Positions 1-9,221 are shown, numbered from the stretch's first letter. The stretch is DNA of 64,000 nt from Serinicoccus chungangensis (GCF_001483745.1 NZ_LQBL01000032.1:124001-188000); one strand, 5' to 3'. Notes: generated by a model from the letters alone, not told the origin. A program made the numbers and translations.

Positions 1-765
1 CTGGGCAAGCTCATGACCGGCTCCTTCGGCACCCTGGCCGTCGTCACCGAGGTCACCGTGCGGTTGCACCCCGAGCCGCAGGAGGTCCGGCAGGTGCACG
101 CCCTCGTGCCCCGCGAGCACCTCGCGCCCGTGCTGGCGCACCTCGTCAGGACCCGGACCGCACCGCACGTCCTCGACGTGCACGCCGTTCCGGGGGCGGA
201 CGCCCAGGTGTCGGTCGGCCTGGGCGGGAGCCCCGGGAGCACGCGACGCCGGGCCGCGCAGCTCGCCGCCGAGCTCTCCTCGCCCGGTCTCGTGGGCTCT
301 GCCGAGGCCGTCGTCGCCGTCGACCCGGAGCGCGTCACCGTGGAGGAGATCGCCCACGTCGTCCCGAGCGCCGCCGAGCCCTGGTCCACCGCGGAGGAGG
401 TGGCCAGGCGGCCGACCCTGCTCCGGGTCACGACGCGGCTGAGCGGCACCGCCGAGCTGGTGCAGGTCGCGAACGACCACGGGCTGACGATCACGGGTTC
501 CGCCGGGGTCGGGGTGCTGCGCGCCATCCTCCCCGAGGAGGCGCAGGTCGAGACGGCGCTCGGTGCCGTGATGGCGGTGCGGGCGGCGACGACGCGGCTG
601 GGCGGGTCCACCGTGGTCCTCGACGCCCCGCCCGCCGTCAAGGCGTCGCTCGACGCAGAGGGCACCTGGGGGCCGGTGCCCGGGCTGGAGCTCATGCGCC
701 GGGTGAAGGCGCAGTTCGACCCCGGGCGCACCCTGGCGCCGGGCCGCTTCGTGGGAGGACTGTGA
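1..765 (+). CDS. glcE: Glycolate oxidase subunit GlcE (FAD-binding), 5' truncated by window edge
   Basis: The reading frame is open from base 1, so the N-terminus lies outside the window; 254 residues are visible. The first residues (GKLMTGSFGTLAVVTEVTVR) match the end of the FAD-binding PCMH domain of the GlcD/GlcE oxidase family. The C-terminus (RRVKAQFDPGRTLAPGRF) is the usual FDPxxxLxPGR tail. GlcE binds FAD and acts with GlcD and the iron-sulfur subunit GlcF to oxidise glycolate to glyoxylate. Its stop codon overlaps the glcF start by one base, so the two are translationally coupled. glcD would be expected just upstream of the window. A related FAD-linked oxidase acting on another 2-hydroxy acid cannot be excluded. 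Confidence 0.82.
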   Translation: MGKLMTGSFGTLAVVTEVTVRLHPEPQEVRQVHALVPREHLAPVLAHLVRTRTAPHVLDVHAVPGADAQVSVGLGGSPGSTRRRAAQLAAELSSPGLVGSAEAVVAVDPERVTVEEIAHVVPSAAEPWSTAEEVARRPTLLRVTTRLSGTAELVQVANDHGLTITGSAGVGVLRAILPEEAQVETALGAVMAVRAATTRLGGSTVVLDAPPAVKASLDAEGTWGPVPGLELMRRVKAQFDPGRTLAPGRFVGGL

Positions 766-2186
766 TGAGCACGCAGCAGGGACCGACACCGCGCCGCACG
801 CTGCTCGGGATGCCCCGGGTCCGCGGGACCGCCTCGCCGGTCCTGGCCGACCCGGCCTTCGACGCGTCCCGGCCGCCCGACCCGGACCTGCTGGACGACT
901 GCGTGCACTGCGGCTTCTGCCTCACCACCTGTCCGACCTACCAGCTGTGGGGCGAGGAGATGGACAGCCCCCGGGGCCGCATCGACCAGATCCGGTCCGC
1001 CTCCGAGGGCGCACCCCTCACCGCCGCGACGGTCGGGCACCTCGACGCCTGCCTCGGCTGCATGGCCTGCGTGACGAGCTGCCCCTCAGGCGTGCGCTAC
1101 GACCTCCTCCTGGAGCAGACCCGGGCCCAGGTCGAGCGCCGGGTCACCCGGCCCCCTCGCGACCGCGCCCTGCGCGCGCTCGTCTTCGCCCTCTTCCCGC
1201 ACCCCCGACGGCTGCGGCTGCTCCGGGGGCCGCTGCGCGCCGCGCAGCGCTCCGGCGCCCTCGGCCTGCTGCGCCGCACCGGGCTGGTGGGGCGGGTCAG
1301 CCCGGAGCTGGAGGTCATGCAGTCGCTGGCCCCGCCACTCGGCCCCCGGGTGACCGTGGCGCCTCGTACCCCGGCGCAGGGGCCCCGACGTGCGGTGGTG
1401 GGGATGCTCACCGGGTGCGTCCAGCGCGAGTTCTTCGGTGAGGTCAACGCCGCGACCGTCCGGGTGCTCGCCGCCGAGGGCTGCGAGGTGGTCGCCCCCG
1501 AGACGCAGGGCTGCTGCGGCGCGCTCTCGGTACACACCGGCCGGGAGGAGGAGGGCCGCACCTTCGCCCGCCGCCTCGTCGACACCTTCGAGGCGGCCGG
1601 CGTCGAGACGGTCGTGGTCAACTCCGCGGGGTGCGGCTCCACGATGAAGGAGTACGCCCACCTGCTCGCGGACGACCCGGACTACGCCGCGCGCGCCCGG
1701 GTGTTCGCCGACCGGGTCCGTGACCTGAGCGAGATCCTCGTCGAGCTGGGGCCGCAGGCTCCACGGCACCCGGTGGCCGCGACCACCGAGCCCCTCACCC
1801 TCGCCTACCACGACGCCTGCCACCTCCGGCACGCCCAGGGCGTGGTCAGCGCCCCGCGCCAGCTGCTCGGCGCCATCCCGGGGGTGGACCTGGTCGAGAT
1901 CCCGGACGGGGAGATCTGCTGCGGGTCCGCCGGCGTCTACAACATCCTGCAGCCGGAGCCGGCGACCGAGCTCGGTGACCGCAAGGCCGCGAGCATCCTG
2001 CGCACCGGGGCCGGGCTCGTCGTCACCGCCAACCCGGGGTGCCTCATGCAGATCAGCCGGGCGCTGGAACGCGCCGGGCACCCCCTGCCCTTCGTCCACA
2101 CCGCGGTCGTGCTGGACGCGTCCATCCGCGGGGTCCCGCTGCCCGGGCTGCCGTCGGAGCCGCGGAGGGAGGGCGCGGTCCGATGA
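765..2186 (+). CDS. glcF: Glycolate oxidase iron-sulfur subunit GlcF
   Basis: 473 residues. Two ferredoxin-type 4Fe-4S motifs of the form CxxCxxCxxxCP are visible, at about residues 46-57 and 96-107. Two CCG-type cysteine-rich domains follow, with GCVQREFF, CCGALSVHTG, YHDACHLRHAQG and GEICCGSAG as landmarks. This is the complete architecture of GlcF, which passes electrons from the flavin subunits to the membrane quinone pool. A GGAGG ribosome site lies 6 bases before the chosen ATG; a GTG one codon earlier is the only competing start. The gene overlaps glcE by one base and the downstream regulator by four (ATGA). Lactate-utilisation LutA is related, but adjacency to the FAD subunit favours GlcF. 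Confidence 0.88.
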   Translation: MSTQQGPTPRRTLLGMPRVRGTASPVLADPAFDASRPPDPDLLDDCVHCGFCLTTCPTYQLWGEEMDSPRGRIDQIRSASEGAPLTAATVGHLDACLGCMACVTSCPSGVRYDLLLEQTRAQVERRVTRPPRDRALRALVFALFPHPRRLRLLRGPLRAAQRSGALGLLRRTGLVGRVSPELEVMQSLAPPLGPRVTVAPRTPAQGPRRAVVGMLTGCVQREFFGEVNAATVRVLAAEGCEVVAPETQGCCGALSVHTGREEEGRTFARRLVDTFEAAGVETVVVNSAGCGSTMKEYAHLLADDPDYAARARVFADRVRDLSEILVELGPQAPRHPVAATTEPLTLAYHDACHLRHAQGVVSAPRQLLGAIPGVDLVEIPDGEICCGSAGVYNILQPEPATELGDRKAASILRTGAGLVVTANPGCLMQISRALERAGHPLPFVHTAVVLDASIRGVPLPGLPSEPRREGAVR

Positions 2187-2932
2187 GCCGCGACCAGGAA
2201 CGCCCCCGCGGCGTGCAGTCCGTCGACCGCGCCCTCGACATCATCGAGCTGCTCGCGGGCACCTCGCCCCTGGGGGTCACCGAGATCGCCCGGGAGGTGG
2301 GCCTGGCGCCCGGCACGACGCACCGCCTCGTGGCCGGGCTGGCGGCGCGCGGGTGGGTCCGGCAGGACGCCGACCGGCGGTATGCCGTGGGCCCGGCGGC
2401 CCTACGGCTGGGTGACGCGTCCTACCGGGCCCTGGGCACGGCCGCCGCCCCGGCGCTGCGCGAGGCGGTCCTGGAGACCGGGGAGACGGCCAACCTCGCG
2501 GTGCTGGAGGGGGACGCCATGGTCTACGTCGCCCAGTCCCCCTCCCCGCACACCCTGAGGATCTTCGCCGAGGTGGGCCGCCGGGTGCCGCTGCACTCCA
2601 CCGCGGTCGGCAAGGTGGCGCTCGCGGCGCGGCCCCGCGACACGTGGCCCGAGCTCCTGGCGGGCCGCCCTCTCGAGCCGAGGACACCGCATACCCTCAC
2701 GACCGTGGCGGCGCTCACCAGCGAGCTGGCGGCCGTCCGTGAGCAGGGCTACGCGCTCGACGACGAGGAGCAGGAGCTCGGGGTGCGCTGCGTGGCCGTC
2801 CCGGTGCCCGTCGGCGCGCTCGAGGTCGCCCTGTCGGTCAGCGGGCCCACCGAGCGGCTCACCCGGGAGCAGGCCCACGAGGTGGTCCCCGTGCTGCGGC
2901 GGATCGCCGCCGGTCTGGGCGACGCGCCGTGA
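2183..2932 (+). CDS. IclR-family transcriptional regulator, probably of glycolate genes
   Basis: 249 residues. The N-terminal winged helix-turn-helix spans about residues 10-65 (QSVDRALDIIELLA, then VTEIAREVGLAPGTTHRLV). The C-terminal part is the IclR effector-binding domain, with the typical VPLHSTAVGKVALAARP and YALDDEEQELGVRCVAVPV signatures. The start overlaps the glcF stop as ATGA, so it is co-transcribed with the oxidase. That placement suggests it senses glycolate, glyoxylate or a related 2-hydroxy acid and controls this operon; this is inferred from position only. The CGG-TAT-GCC word at 2379-2386 is one of the recurrent GGTATGCC sites reported under findings. Confidence 0.88.
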   Translation: MSRDQERPRGVQSVDRALDIIELLAGTSPLGVTEIAREVGLAPGTTHRLVAGLAARGWVRQDADRRYAVGPAALRLGDASYRALGTAAAPALREAVLETGETANLAVLEGDAMVYVAQSPSPHTLRIFAEVGRRVPLHSTAVGKVALAARPRDTWPELLAGRPLEPRTPHTLTTVAALTSELAAVREQGYALDDEEQELGVRCVAVPVPVGALEVALSVSGPTERLTREQAHEVVPVLRRIAAGLGDAP

Positions 2933-3441
2933 GGGCGCGGGACGTGGGCCGGGTGCTGCGGCGTGCCGCCCGGGTGGCACGCCGCGCGACGACGCAGCGG
3001 CAGCCGCCCGGGACGGCCGGACCCCGGCCCGGCGCGGCGGCCGGCCCGGGTCCTGGGGCCCGGCTGGGCTACGCCCCGGTGGCGGACGACCGCGCGGACC
3101 CGGGTGAGGTGGTGTGGGCGTGGGTGCCCTACGAGGAGGACGCGAGCCAGGGCAAGGACCGCCCCGTCCTCGTCGTCGGACGGGAGGGTCCCCTGCTGCT
3201 GGCTCTGCAGCTGACCAGCCAGGACCACGACCGCGACGCCGCGCAGGAGGCGCGGGCCGGACGGCACTGGGTCGACGTCGGCAGCGGGGGGTGGGACCAC
3301 CGACGGCGCCCCAGCGAGGCCCGGGTCAACCGGCTGCTGAGGCTGGAACCCCAGGCGGTACGCCGCACCGGGGCCCAGCTGGACCGGCAGGTCTTCGACC
3401 GTGTCGTGGCGCAGGTGCGCCGGCACTACCCCGCGCTCTGA
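2929..3441 (+). CDS. PemK/MazF-like protein without a visible antitoxin
   Basis: 170 residues, starting at a GTG that overlaps the IclR stop codon (GTGA). Residues 1-55 are a basic, Pro/Gly/Ala-rich extension. From about residue 60 the sequence (GEVVWAWVPYEED, GKDRPVLVVG) matches the opening strands of the PemK/MazF fold, and the end (DRQVFDRVVAQVRRHY) is a typical terminal helix. Classical MazF proteins are sequence-specific mRNA endoribonucleases paired with a small antitoxin gene just upstream. Here the upstream neighbour is an IclR regulator and no small antitoxin frame is present. It may therefore be a stand-alone RNA-binding or domesticated member. Its last 16 bases overlap the end of the convergent MFS gene. 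Confidence 0.7.
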   Translation: MRARDVGRVLRRAARVARRATTQRQPPGTAGPRPGAAAGPGPGARLGYAPVADDRADPGEVVWAWVPYEEDASQGKDRPVLVVGREGPLLLALQLTSQDHDRDAAQEARAGRHWVDVGSGGWDHRRRPSEARVNRLLRLEPQAVRRTGAQLDRQVFDRVVAQVRRHYPAL

Positions 3442-4670
3442 GCCACGCCGACGCGGCGTCGTCGGTCGATGCGGCCGACCCGGTGCGCCACCCACCCGGT
3501 GCCGAGCAGGCACAGGGACCCCACGACGACGCAGACGGCAGCCAGCGGCGCCACGAGCGAGAGCCCGGACACGAGCAGCGGGCCACCGAGTCCGCCGACG
3601 TCTCCCGCGAGCCGGTAGCCACCGAGGTACTGCGCCCGGCCCTGCTCCGGTGCCGTGTCGGCCCCCAGCGTCATGACGATGCCGGACCCGAGGCCGTTGC
3701 CGACCGCCATGAGCAGGGCCAGCAGGGTGAAGCCGGTGACGGCGCCCGCCAGCGGCAGCAGCACCACCCCGAGCCCGATGAGCGCGACGACGGGCACGGC
3801 CACGACGGTGCGACCGGCCCGGTCCATGGCCCATCCCGCGGGGTAGAAGAGGCAGATCTCCAGCAGGGCCGCGGCCCCGAAGACGAGGGAGGTCGTCGCG
3901 GCGGAGATCCCGACGTGGTCGGCCCACAGCGGGAGCAGCACCATCCGCAGGGACCGCGCCCCGGAGATGACCACCACCGCGCTGCCGACTGAGGCGAGGG
4001 TGCGCCAGTGGTGCCGGAGCACGGACAGCACGCGGGTGGGGCGGGCGCCGCCCGCCCGGTCGGCACGCTCGTGCCCGGCCGTGAGGTCCGGCGCCAGCTG
4101 GACGACGAGGGCGGAGAGCAGGGCCATCGCGGCCGCCAGCCAGAAGACCGAGCGCAGCTCCCCCGTCGCGGCCAGCAGGACGCCGCCCAGGACCGGGCCC
4201 AGGAACCCCCCGATGCGGTGCGAGCCGCCCAGCGTCGACATGGCGCGTGCCCGCTGGTGCACAGGTGCGACGACGATGAGGAAGCCCTGCCGGGCCAGCA
4301 GGAACACCGCCCAGGTCATGCCGCTGGCGACGACCCCCACGCCCAGCACCGCCAACGAGGGCGCCAGGGCGACGACGCCGAGGGCCAGCGCGTCGGCCAC
4401 GCCGGCGAGCACCATGGCCCGCCGCTCACCGATCCGGGCGACGAGCGCTCCCGCGGGCAGGGCGCCCAGGAGGCTGCCCACCCCGAGCAGGGCCACGACG
4501 AAGGCCGCCTCGCCGACGCTGGCCCCCAGGTCACGTGCGAGCAGCGCCAGGACGGGGGTGATGGCACCCAGGCCGACCGCGTTGACGACCGTGGGCGCGA
4601 AGGCGGGCAGCGCGACGTCCCGCAGCCGGAAATCCTGGTCGGCCGCACGTGTGCCACCCCGCCTGGACAC
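3426..4670 (-). CDS. Major facilitator superfamily transporter
   Basis: 414 residues with about twelve hydrophobic segments. The loop after the second segment has the MFS-type ALPAGALVARIGERRAM motif, and AGWAMDRAGRTVV in the second half repeats it, so this is a complete two-bundle permease. Substrate is unknown; the general look is that of a drug or metabolite efflux carrier. I chose the GTG at 4670 because GGGAGG sits 6 bases upstream. A longer frame runs to 4772, but its extra residues would be read antisense through the tRNA-Ala gene and look like tRNA sequence. The gene follows the tRNA on the same strand and converges with the PemK-like gene, overlapping it by 16 bases. Confidence 0.85.
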   Translation of the reverse strand: MSRRGGTRAADQDFRLRDVALPAFAPTVVNAVGLGAITPVLALLARDLGASVGEAAFVVALLGVGSLLGALPAGALVARIGERRAMVLAGVADALALGVVALAPSLAVLGVGVVASGMTWAVFLLARQGFLIVVAPVHQRARAMSTLGGSHRIGGFLGPVLGGVLLAATGELRSVFWLAAAMALLSALVVQLAPDLTAGHERADRAGGARPTRVLSVLRHHWRTLASVGSAVVVISGARSLRMVLLPLWADHVGISAATTSLVFGAAALLEICLFYPAGWAMDRAGRTVVAVPVVALIGLGVVLLPLAGAVTGFTLLALLMAVGNGLGSGIVMTLGADTAPEQGRAQYLGGYRLAGDVGGLGGPLLVSGLSLVAPLAAVCVVVGSLCLLGTGWVAHRVGRIDRRRRVGVAQSAG

Positions 4671-4695
4671 GGCATACCTCCCTGCGGCAACGAGA

Positions 4696-4723
4696 AGGGC
4701 CGGGCACCTGGGTGCCCGGCCCT
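4696..4723 (-). terminator. Hairpin terminator downstream of tRNA-Ala
   Basis: A perfect 13-bp inverted repeat (AGGGCCGGGCACC and its complement) separated by two bases lies 7 bases beyond the tRNA 3' end. It is followed on the minus strand by TTCTCGTT, a weak U-rich run. It sits between the tRNA and the start of the MFS gene, so it should end tRNA transcription. Confidence 0.6.
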
Positions 4724-4728
4724 GATTC

Positions 4729-4803
<75 letters not shown>

Positions 4804-4827
4804 GGGTCGCCCCGTGAGGACTCCGCC

Positions 4828-4857
4828 ACTTTACCCAGCGCGTTCGGCAATCGCCAA
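4828..4857 (-). promoter_or_regulatory. Promoter of tRNA-Ala
   Basis: On the minus strand TTGGCG (4852-4857) and TAAAGT (4828-4833) are separated by 18 bases. The -10 lies 24 bases upstream of the mature tRNA 5' end. This short stretch is AT-rich compared with its surroundings. Confidence 0.6.
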
Positions 4858-4865
4858 ATCCCTGC

Positions 4866-5513
4866 TCACGGCACGGGGTGGGCGATCGTGCCGGTCGCGT
4901 CGGCGTCCGGGGCGCCGGTGTTCCACTTCTCCAGCCGCCACCCGGTGGGGTGCTCGACGAGGTCGGCCCAGTGGCAGTTGCGCAGTCCCACCAGGGCCTG
5001 GGAGGCCTGGGCCACGTCGAGGCCGACCACCGCGCAGACCAGCGCCCGGGTGGCCAGGCCGTGGGTGGCCAGCACCGCGGTCCCGTGCTCGTGCAGCCCG
5101 GCGACGACGTCCTCGAAGGCCGCGAGGGTGCGGGCCGCGACGTCGGCCAGCCGCTCCCCCGTCTCCCCCCGGACGACGTCCTCACCCCGCTCGAGGGCCA
5201 GCTGGGCCTGCGGGTAGCGGGAGGTCACCTCGGCGTGGGTCAGGCCCTGCCAGCGGCCGACGTGGATCTCGCGCAGCCGCTCGTCGGGCTCGACCTCGAG
5301 CCCGGACACCGCAGCGAGCTCGGAGGCGGTCTGGCGGGCGCGCCGGAGGTCGGAGGAGACGAGGCGCTGCGCGCCCCGCCCGGCCAGGACGCGGGCGGCC
5401 CGCCGCGCCTGCTCGTGGCCCCGCTCCGAGAGCTCGGTGTCCAGCTGCCCCTGGAACACGCCACCGGCGTTGTGCGCCGTCTCGCCGTGCCGCCAGACGA
5501 TGACCCGCCGCAT
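4866..5513 (-). CDS. Histidine phosphatase family protein (phosphoglycerate-mutase-like)
   Basis: 215 residues. The start (MRRVIVWRHGETAHN) contains the RHGE catalytic motif with the phospho-accepting His at residue 9. SSDLRRARQTA and TGERLADVAART follow, and a second catalytic histidine occurs in VLATHGLATRALV. Members of this superfamily are phosphatases for small phosphoesters or cofactor-dependent mutases. In this position after rsfS they are often annotated as phosphoglycerate mutase, but the true substrate is unknown. The ATG is 8 bases after the rsfS stop, so the gene belongs to the nadD-rsfS transcript. The longer frame upstream runs into rsfS and is not used. Confidence 0.85.
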   Translation of the reverse strand: MRRVIVWRHGETAHNAGGVFQGQLDTELSERGHEQARRAARVLAGRGAQRLVSSDLRRARQTASELAAVSGLEVEPDERLREIHVGRWQGLTHAEVTSRYPQAQLALERGEDVVRGETGERLADVAARTLAAFEDVVAGLHEHGTAVLATHGLATRALVCAVVGLDVAQASQALVGLRNCHWADLVEHPTGWRLEKWNTGAPDADATGTIAHPVP

Positions 5514-5521
5514 ACCCCTGC

Positions 5522-5905
5522 TCAGACCTCGTCGGGGGTGGCCGGCGCCGCGGCGGCGTCCAGCACGTGCGGGCAGTCCTTCCAGAGCCGCTCCAGGTCG
5601 TAGAACTCGCGGTCCTCGGCGTGCATGACGTGCACGACGATGTCGCTGAAGTCCAGCAGCACCCACCGTCCCTCGTGCTGGCCCTCGCGGCGCAGCGGCT
5701 TGGCGCCCAGCTGCAGCAGCCGCTCCTCGACGGCGTCGACGACGGCACCGACCTGTCGCTCGTTGGGGGCCGAGGCGATGACGAAGACGTCGGTCAGGGC
5801 GAGCTGGCCGGACACGTCGAGACCGACGACGTCCTGGGCCAGCTTGTCCTGGGCCGCGGCCGCCGCGGCCTGGGCCAGCTCGACGGCGCGTGGGGTGGCT
5901 GCCAC
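5522..5905 (-). CDS. rsfS: Ribosomal silencing factor RsfS
   Basis: 127 residues, close to the family norm of about 110-130. The sequence has the RsfS/Iojap landmarks LTDVFVIASAPNERQVGAVV, HEGRWVLLDFSDIVVHVM and FYDLERLW. RsfS binds ribosomal protein L14 on the free 50S subunit and blocks joining to 30S under nutrient limitation. The start directly follows the nadD stop, as in most bacteria, where nadD-rsfS is a conserved pair. A slightly acidic Ala/Pro tail after about residue 112 is not conserved in the family. Confidence 0.95.
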   Translation of the reverse strand: MAATPRAVELAQAAAAAAQDKLAQDVVGLDVSGQLALTDVFVIASAPNERQVGAVVDAVEERLLQLGAKPLRREGQHEGRWVLLDFSDIVVHVMHAEDREFYDLERLWKDCPHVLDAAAAPATPDEV

Positions 5906-6490
5906 TCAGGGGTCCTTCCGGTAGAGGTCGTACTTGCCGATGTACTGGACGACGCCGTCGGGCACGAGGTACCACACCGGCTCGCCCTGCGCGGTGCGCT
6001 CACGGCACCCGGTGGAGCTGATGGCCATGGCCGGGACCTCCAGGAGGGTCACCTTGTCCTCCGGCAGACCGGCGTCCGTGAGGACGTGCCCCGGCCGGGT
6101 GACCCCGACGAAGTGCGCGAGGTCCCACAGCTGGGAGACGCCCTTCCAGGACAGGATCTGGGCCAGCGCGTCCGCGCCGGTGATGAAGAAGATCTCGTCG
6201 TCCGGACGCTCCTCCCGCAGGTCGCGCAGGGTGTCCAGGGTGTAGGTGGGGCCCTCGCGGTCCACGTCCACGCGGCTGACGGTGAAGCTGGGGTTGGACG
6301 CGGTCGCGATGACGGTCATGAGGTAGCGGTGCTCCGCGTCGGTCACCTCGCTCGCGTCCTTGCGGTAGGGCTGACCCGTGGGGACGAAGAGCACCTCGTC
6401 GAGCCCGAGGAGATGGGCGGCCTCGCTCGCGGCCACGAGGTGACCGTGGTGGATGGGGTCGAAGGTCCCACCCATCACTCCGAGCCGCAT
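5906..6490 (-). CDS. nadD: Nicotinate-nucleotide adenylyltransferase NadD
   Basis: 194 residues. The N-terminal [12 protein letters not shown] carries the (H/T)xGH nucleotidyl-transfer motif, and the C-terminal [10 protein letters not shown] corresponds to the family ISSTxxR motif. The enzyme adenylylates nicotinate mononucleotide to deamido-NAD, a late step of NAD synthesis shared by the de novo and salvage routes. The ATG overlaps the stop codon of the 74-residue membrane protein upstream (ATGA) and its own stop abuts rsfS, so the three are translationally coupled. Confidence 0.95.
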   Translation of the reverse strand: MRLGVMGGTFDPIHHGHLVAASEAAHLLGLDEVLFVPTGQPYRKDASEVTDAEHRYLMTVIATASNPSFTVSRVDVDREGPTYTLDTLRDLREERPDDEIFFITGADALAQILSWKGVSQLWDLAHFVGVTRPGHVLTDAGLPEDKVTLLEVPAMAISSTGCRERTAQGEPVWYLVPDGVVQYIGKYDLYRKDP

Positions 6491-6714
6491 CAGTGCTGGT
6501 CTCGGCCCACGTCGGGGTTGTGGTGCGCGTCGGCCACCCCGTGCGGGTCGAGCGCCAGCGTGTTGCGGAAGGTCCAGAGGAAGCCCAGCAGCAGGAGGAA
6601 GGCGAGCATGGCGAAGACACCGAACATGATCGGCGGGAAGGGGAGCTCGTGGACGACGTGGTGTCCGCCTTCCTCGGCGGCGGCGAGGAGGTGCAGGCTC
6701 AGCGCGGGCGACAT
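6490..6714 (-). CDS. Small single-pass membrane protein upstream of nadD
   Basis: 74 residues, beginning [10 protein letters not shown]. One strong transmembrane helix lies at about residues 28-48 ([20 protein letters not shown]), preceded by a His-containing HHVVHELP stretch. A short polar tail rich in His and Asp ([13 protein letters not shown]) ends the protein. From memory, similar small proteins with an ELPxPP motif before one helix precede nadD in other actinobacteria; no function is known to me. The stop overlaps the nadD start, so co-translation is certain if it is expressed. It is 41 bases downstream of proA. Confidence 0.75.
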   Translation of the reverse strand: MSPALSLHLLAAAEEGGHHVVHELPFPPIMFGVFAMLAFLLLLGFLWTFRNTLALDPHGVADAHHNPDVGRDQH

Positions 6715-6755
6715 GGGGACCACTGTACCTGCAGACGCGTGCTCCCCGGGGTGGC

Positions 6756-8042
6756 TCAGCGGACCTGGCCGTCGCCCTCCACGACCCACTTGGTCGTCGT
6801 CAGCTCCGGCAGGGCCATGGGCCCGCGGGCGTGCAGCTTCTGGGTCGAGATCCCGATCTCGGCGCCGAAGCCGAACTCCCCGCCGTCGGTGAACCGGGTG
6901 GAGGCGTTGACCAGCACCGCGGCGGCGTCGACCTCGGCGGTGAACCGGCGGGCGGCCGCGCGGTCGGCCGTCACGATGGCCTCGGTGTGCCCGCTGGTGT
7001 GCTCCTGGACGTGGGCGATGGCGGCGTCGAGGTCCGCGACGACCCGGGCGGAGATGTCCAGGGAGAGGAACTCGGTGTCGTCGTCCTCGTCGGTGATCGG
7101 CTGGAAGGCCGCCCCGGCGGCCTCGGCGTACCGTCGCATCTCCTCGTCGCCGTGCACCGTCACCCCGGCGGCCGCCAGCTGCTCCATGACACCGGGCAGC
7201 ACCCGCTCGGCGGCGTCGCGGTGGACCAGGAGCGACTCGGCCGCGTTGCACACCGAGGTGCGGTGCGTCTTGGAGTTGGTGACGATCGAGACCGCCATGT
7301 CGGGGTCGGCGCTGGCGTCGACGACGACGTGGCAGTTGCCGATGCCGGTCTCGATGACCGGCACCGTCGACTCGGTGACGACCGTCTGGATGAGGCCGGC
7401 GCCGCCGCGGGGGATGACGAGGTCGACGAGCCCCCGGGCGGTCATGAGGGCCCGTGCGGCGTCGTGACCGCCCTCCGAGAGCAGGGTGACGGCGTCGGGC
7501 GAGATCCCCCGCTCCTCCAGGCCGGCCCGGAGGATGGCGACGAGGGCGGCGTTGGTGGACCCGGCGGCGGACCCGCCGCGCAGGATGACCGCGTTGCCGC
7601 TCTTGAGGCCCAGCCCGGCCGCGTCGACCGTGACGTTGGGGCGGGCCTCGTAGATCATGCCGACCACCCCCATGGGGACACGCACCTGACGGATCTGCAG
7701 CCCGTTGGCCAGGGTGGAGCCGCGCACCACCTCGCCGACCGGGTCGGGCAGCGAGGCGACCTGGCGCAGGGCGTCCGCGACGGCGCGGGTGCGGTCCGCG
7801 TCGAGGGTGAGCCGGTCCAGCAGGTTCTCCGGCAGGCCGGCGGCGCGGCCGCGCTCGAGGTCCTCCTCGTTGGCCTGCACGACCCGGTCCGCGCCGGCGT
7901 CGACCGCGTCCGCGAGCGCCAGCAGGGCGGCGTCCTTCTCGGCACGGGTCAGCAGCGCGAGCTGGCGGGCGGCGGTGCGTGCGGCCCGGGCGACCTCGGC
8001 GACGTGCTCGACGACCTGGGGGGCGATGGTGCTCATGCTCAT
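6756..8042 (-). CDS. proA: Gamma-glutamyl phosphate reductase ProA
   Basis: 428 residues, the normal size of the family. It reduces gamma-glutamyl phosphate with NADPH to glutamate semialdehyde in proline synthesis. The catalytic cysteine lies in [34 protein letters not shown] and [15 protein letters not shown] are characteristic of ProA. The start offers two ATGs two codons apart (MSMST); either is possible. It lies 47 bases downstream of proB, its pathway partner. Confidence 0.95.
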   Translation of the reverse strand: MSMSTIAPQVVEHVAEVARAARTAARQLALLTRAEKDAALLALADAVDAGADRVVQANEEDLERGRAAGLPENLLDRLTLDADRTRAVADALRQVASLPDPVGEVVRGSTLANGLQIRQVRVPMGVVGMIYEARPNVTVDAAGLGLKSGNAVILRGGSAAGSTNAALVAILRAGLEERGISPDAVTLLSEGGHDAARALMTARGLVDLVIPRGGAGLIQTVVTESTVPVIETGIGNCHVVVDASADPDMAVSIVTNSKTHRTSVCNAAESLLVHRDAAERVLPGVMEQLAAAGVTVHGDEEMRRYAEAAGAAFQPITDEDDDTEFLSLDISARVVADLDAAIAHVQEHTSGHTEAIVTADRAAARRFTAEVDAAAVLVNASTRFTDGGEFGFGAEIGISTQKLHARGPMALPELTTTKWVVEGDGQVR

Positions 8043-8089
8043 GGACCTCCTGATCCGGTGGACCGGTGACGGTATGACGTGCTGGTGGG

Positions 8090-9214
8090 CTAGAGGATGA
8101 CGAGGTCGTCGCGGCGGACGACCGGCCGCGGTGCCGGCGCACCGGAGCGCAGCGCTGCGTCACGGACGAGCCGGCGGCCGACGAGCGGACCCAGCTCGGC
8201 CGCGTCGTAGCCGACGAGCCCGCGGGCCACGACGCGGCCCCGCTCGTCGCAGAGGTCGACGGTGTCGCCGGCGCTGAAACGACCCTCGACCCGGGTGATG
8301 CCCACCGGGAGCAGCGAGGTCCGCCGCCGCACGACCGCCTCCACGGCGCCGTCGTCGAGGACCACCCGGCCGGTCGCGCTGGTCGCGTGCGCCAGCCACC
8401 GACGCCGCGCCGGGCTCTTGGTGCCCACCGGGGTGAAGAGGGTGCCGACGTCCTCGCCCCGCAGCGCCTGGTGCACCTGGTCGGTGCTGGTGACGAGGGC
8501 GGGGATGCCCTCGGCGACGGCCATCTGCGCGGCGGTGACCTTGGTCTGCATCCCCCCGGTGCCCACGCTTGACCCGGCACTGCTGACGTCGACGGCGGCG
8601 AGCGCCTCGGCCCCGGCCACGAGGGGGATGCGGGAGGAGCCCGGACGGGACGGGTGGGCGGTGTAGAGGGCGTCCACGTCGGACAGCAGCACCAGGGCGT
8701 CGGCGTCGACGAGGTGGGCGACGAGGGCGGCGAGCCGGTCGTTGTCGCCGAAGCGGATCTCGTCGGTGGCCACCGTGTCGTTCTCGTTGATGATGGGCAC
8801 CACCTCCAGCTCCAGCAGGCGCTCGAGGGTGCGGGAGGCGTTGACGTAGTGGCTGCGCCGGTGCATGTCGTCCGCCGTCAGCAGCACCTGACCCACCTGG
8901 ACCCCGTGGAGGGTGAAGGCCTGGGTGTAGGCCGCCATGAGCGCCCCCTGACCGGTGCTCGCGGCGGCCTGCTGGGTCGCGAGGTCCTTGGGCCTGCGCT
9001 CCAGGCCCAGCGGCACCATGCCCGCGGCGATCGCGCCCGAGGACACCAGGACGACCTGCGTCCCGGCCAGCGAGACCTTCGCCAGGCTGCTGGCGAGCGC
9101 CTGCAGCCGGAAGCCGTCGAGGCCGCCCTGCGGCCCGGTCAGGGAGGAGGAGCCGACCTTGACGACCATGCGGTGCGCGTCGCGGATGACGCTGCGGTCG
9201 ACGGTCGAGGCCAT
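8090..9214 (-). CDS. proB: Glutamate 5-kinase ProB with PUA domain
   Basis: 374 residues. The amino-acid kinase domain (about 1-265) has [15 protein letters not shown] at the start, [18 protein letters not shown] for glutamate and ATP binding, and [17 protein letters not shown]-terminal PUA domain (about 285-374; [21 protein letters not shown]) matches the E. coli-type enzyme. It phosphorylates glutamate, the feedback-regulated first step of proline synthesis. I chose the ATG at 9214 because a TAGTAT hexamer lies exactly 7 bases upstream, a leaderless arrangement. The longer frame would start inside that promoter. There is no Shine-Dalgarno sequence. Confidence 0.93.
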   Translation of the reverse strand: MASTVDRSVIRDAHRMVVKVGSSSLTGPQGGLDGFRLQALASSLAKVSLAGTQVVLVSSGAIAAGMVPLGLERRPKDLATQQAAASTGQGALMAAYTQAFTLHGVQVGQVLLTADDMHRRSHYVNASRTLERLLELEVVPIINENDTVATDEIRFGDNDRLAALVAHLVDADALVLLSDVDALYTAHPSRPGSSRIPLVAGAEALAAVDVSSAGSSVGTGGMQTKVTAAQMAVAEGIPALVTSTDQVHQALRGEDVGTLFTPVGTKSPARRRWLAHATSATGRVVLDDGAVEAVVRRRTSLLPVGITRVEGRFSAGDTVDLCDERGRVVARGLVGYDAAELGPLVGRRLVRDAALRSGAPAPRPVVRRDDLVIL

Positions 9215-9221
9215 GGGACGA

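Noticed and set aside
1086-2099. Long minus-strand open frame opposite glcF (337 codons)
   Set aside because: Compositionally biased, no domain resemblance, and fully antisense to a complete GlcF; expected by chance in high-GC3 DNA.
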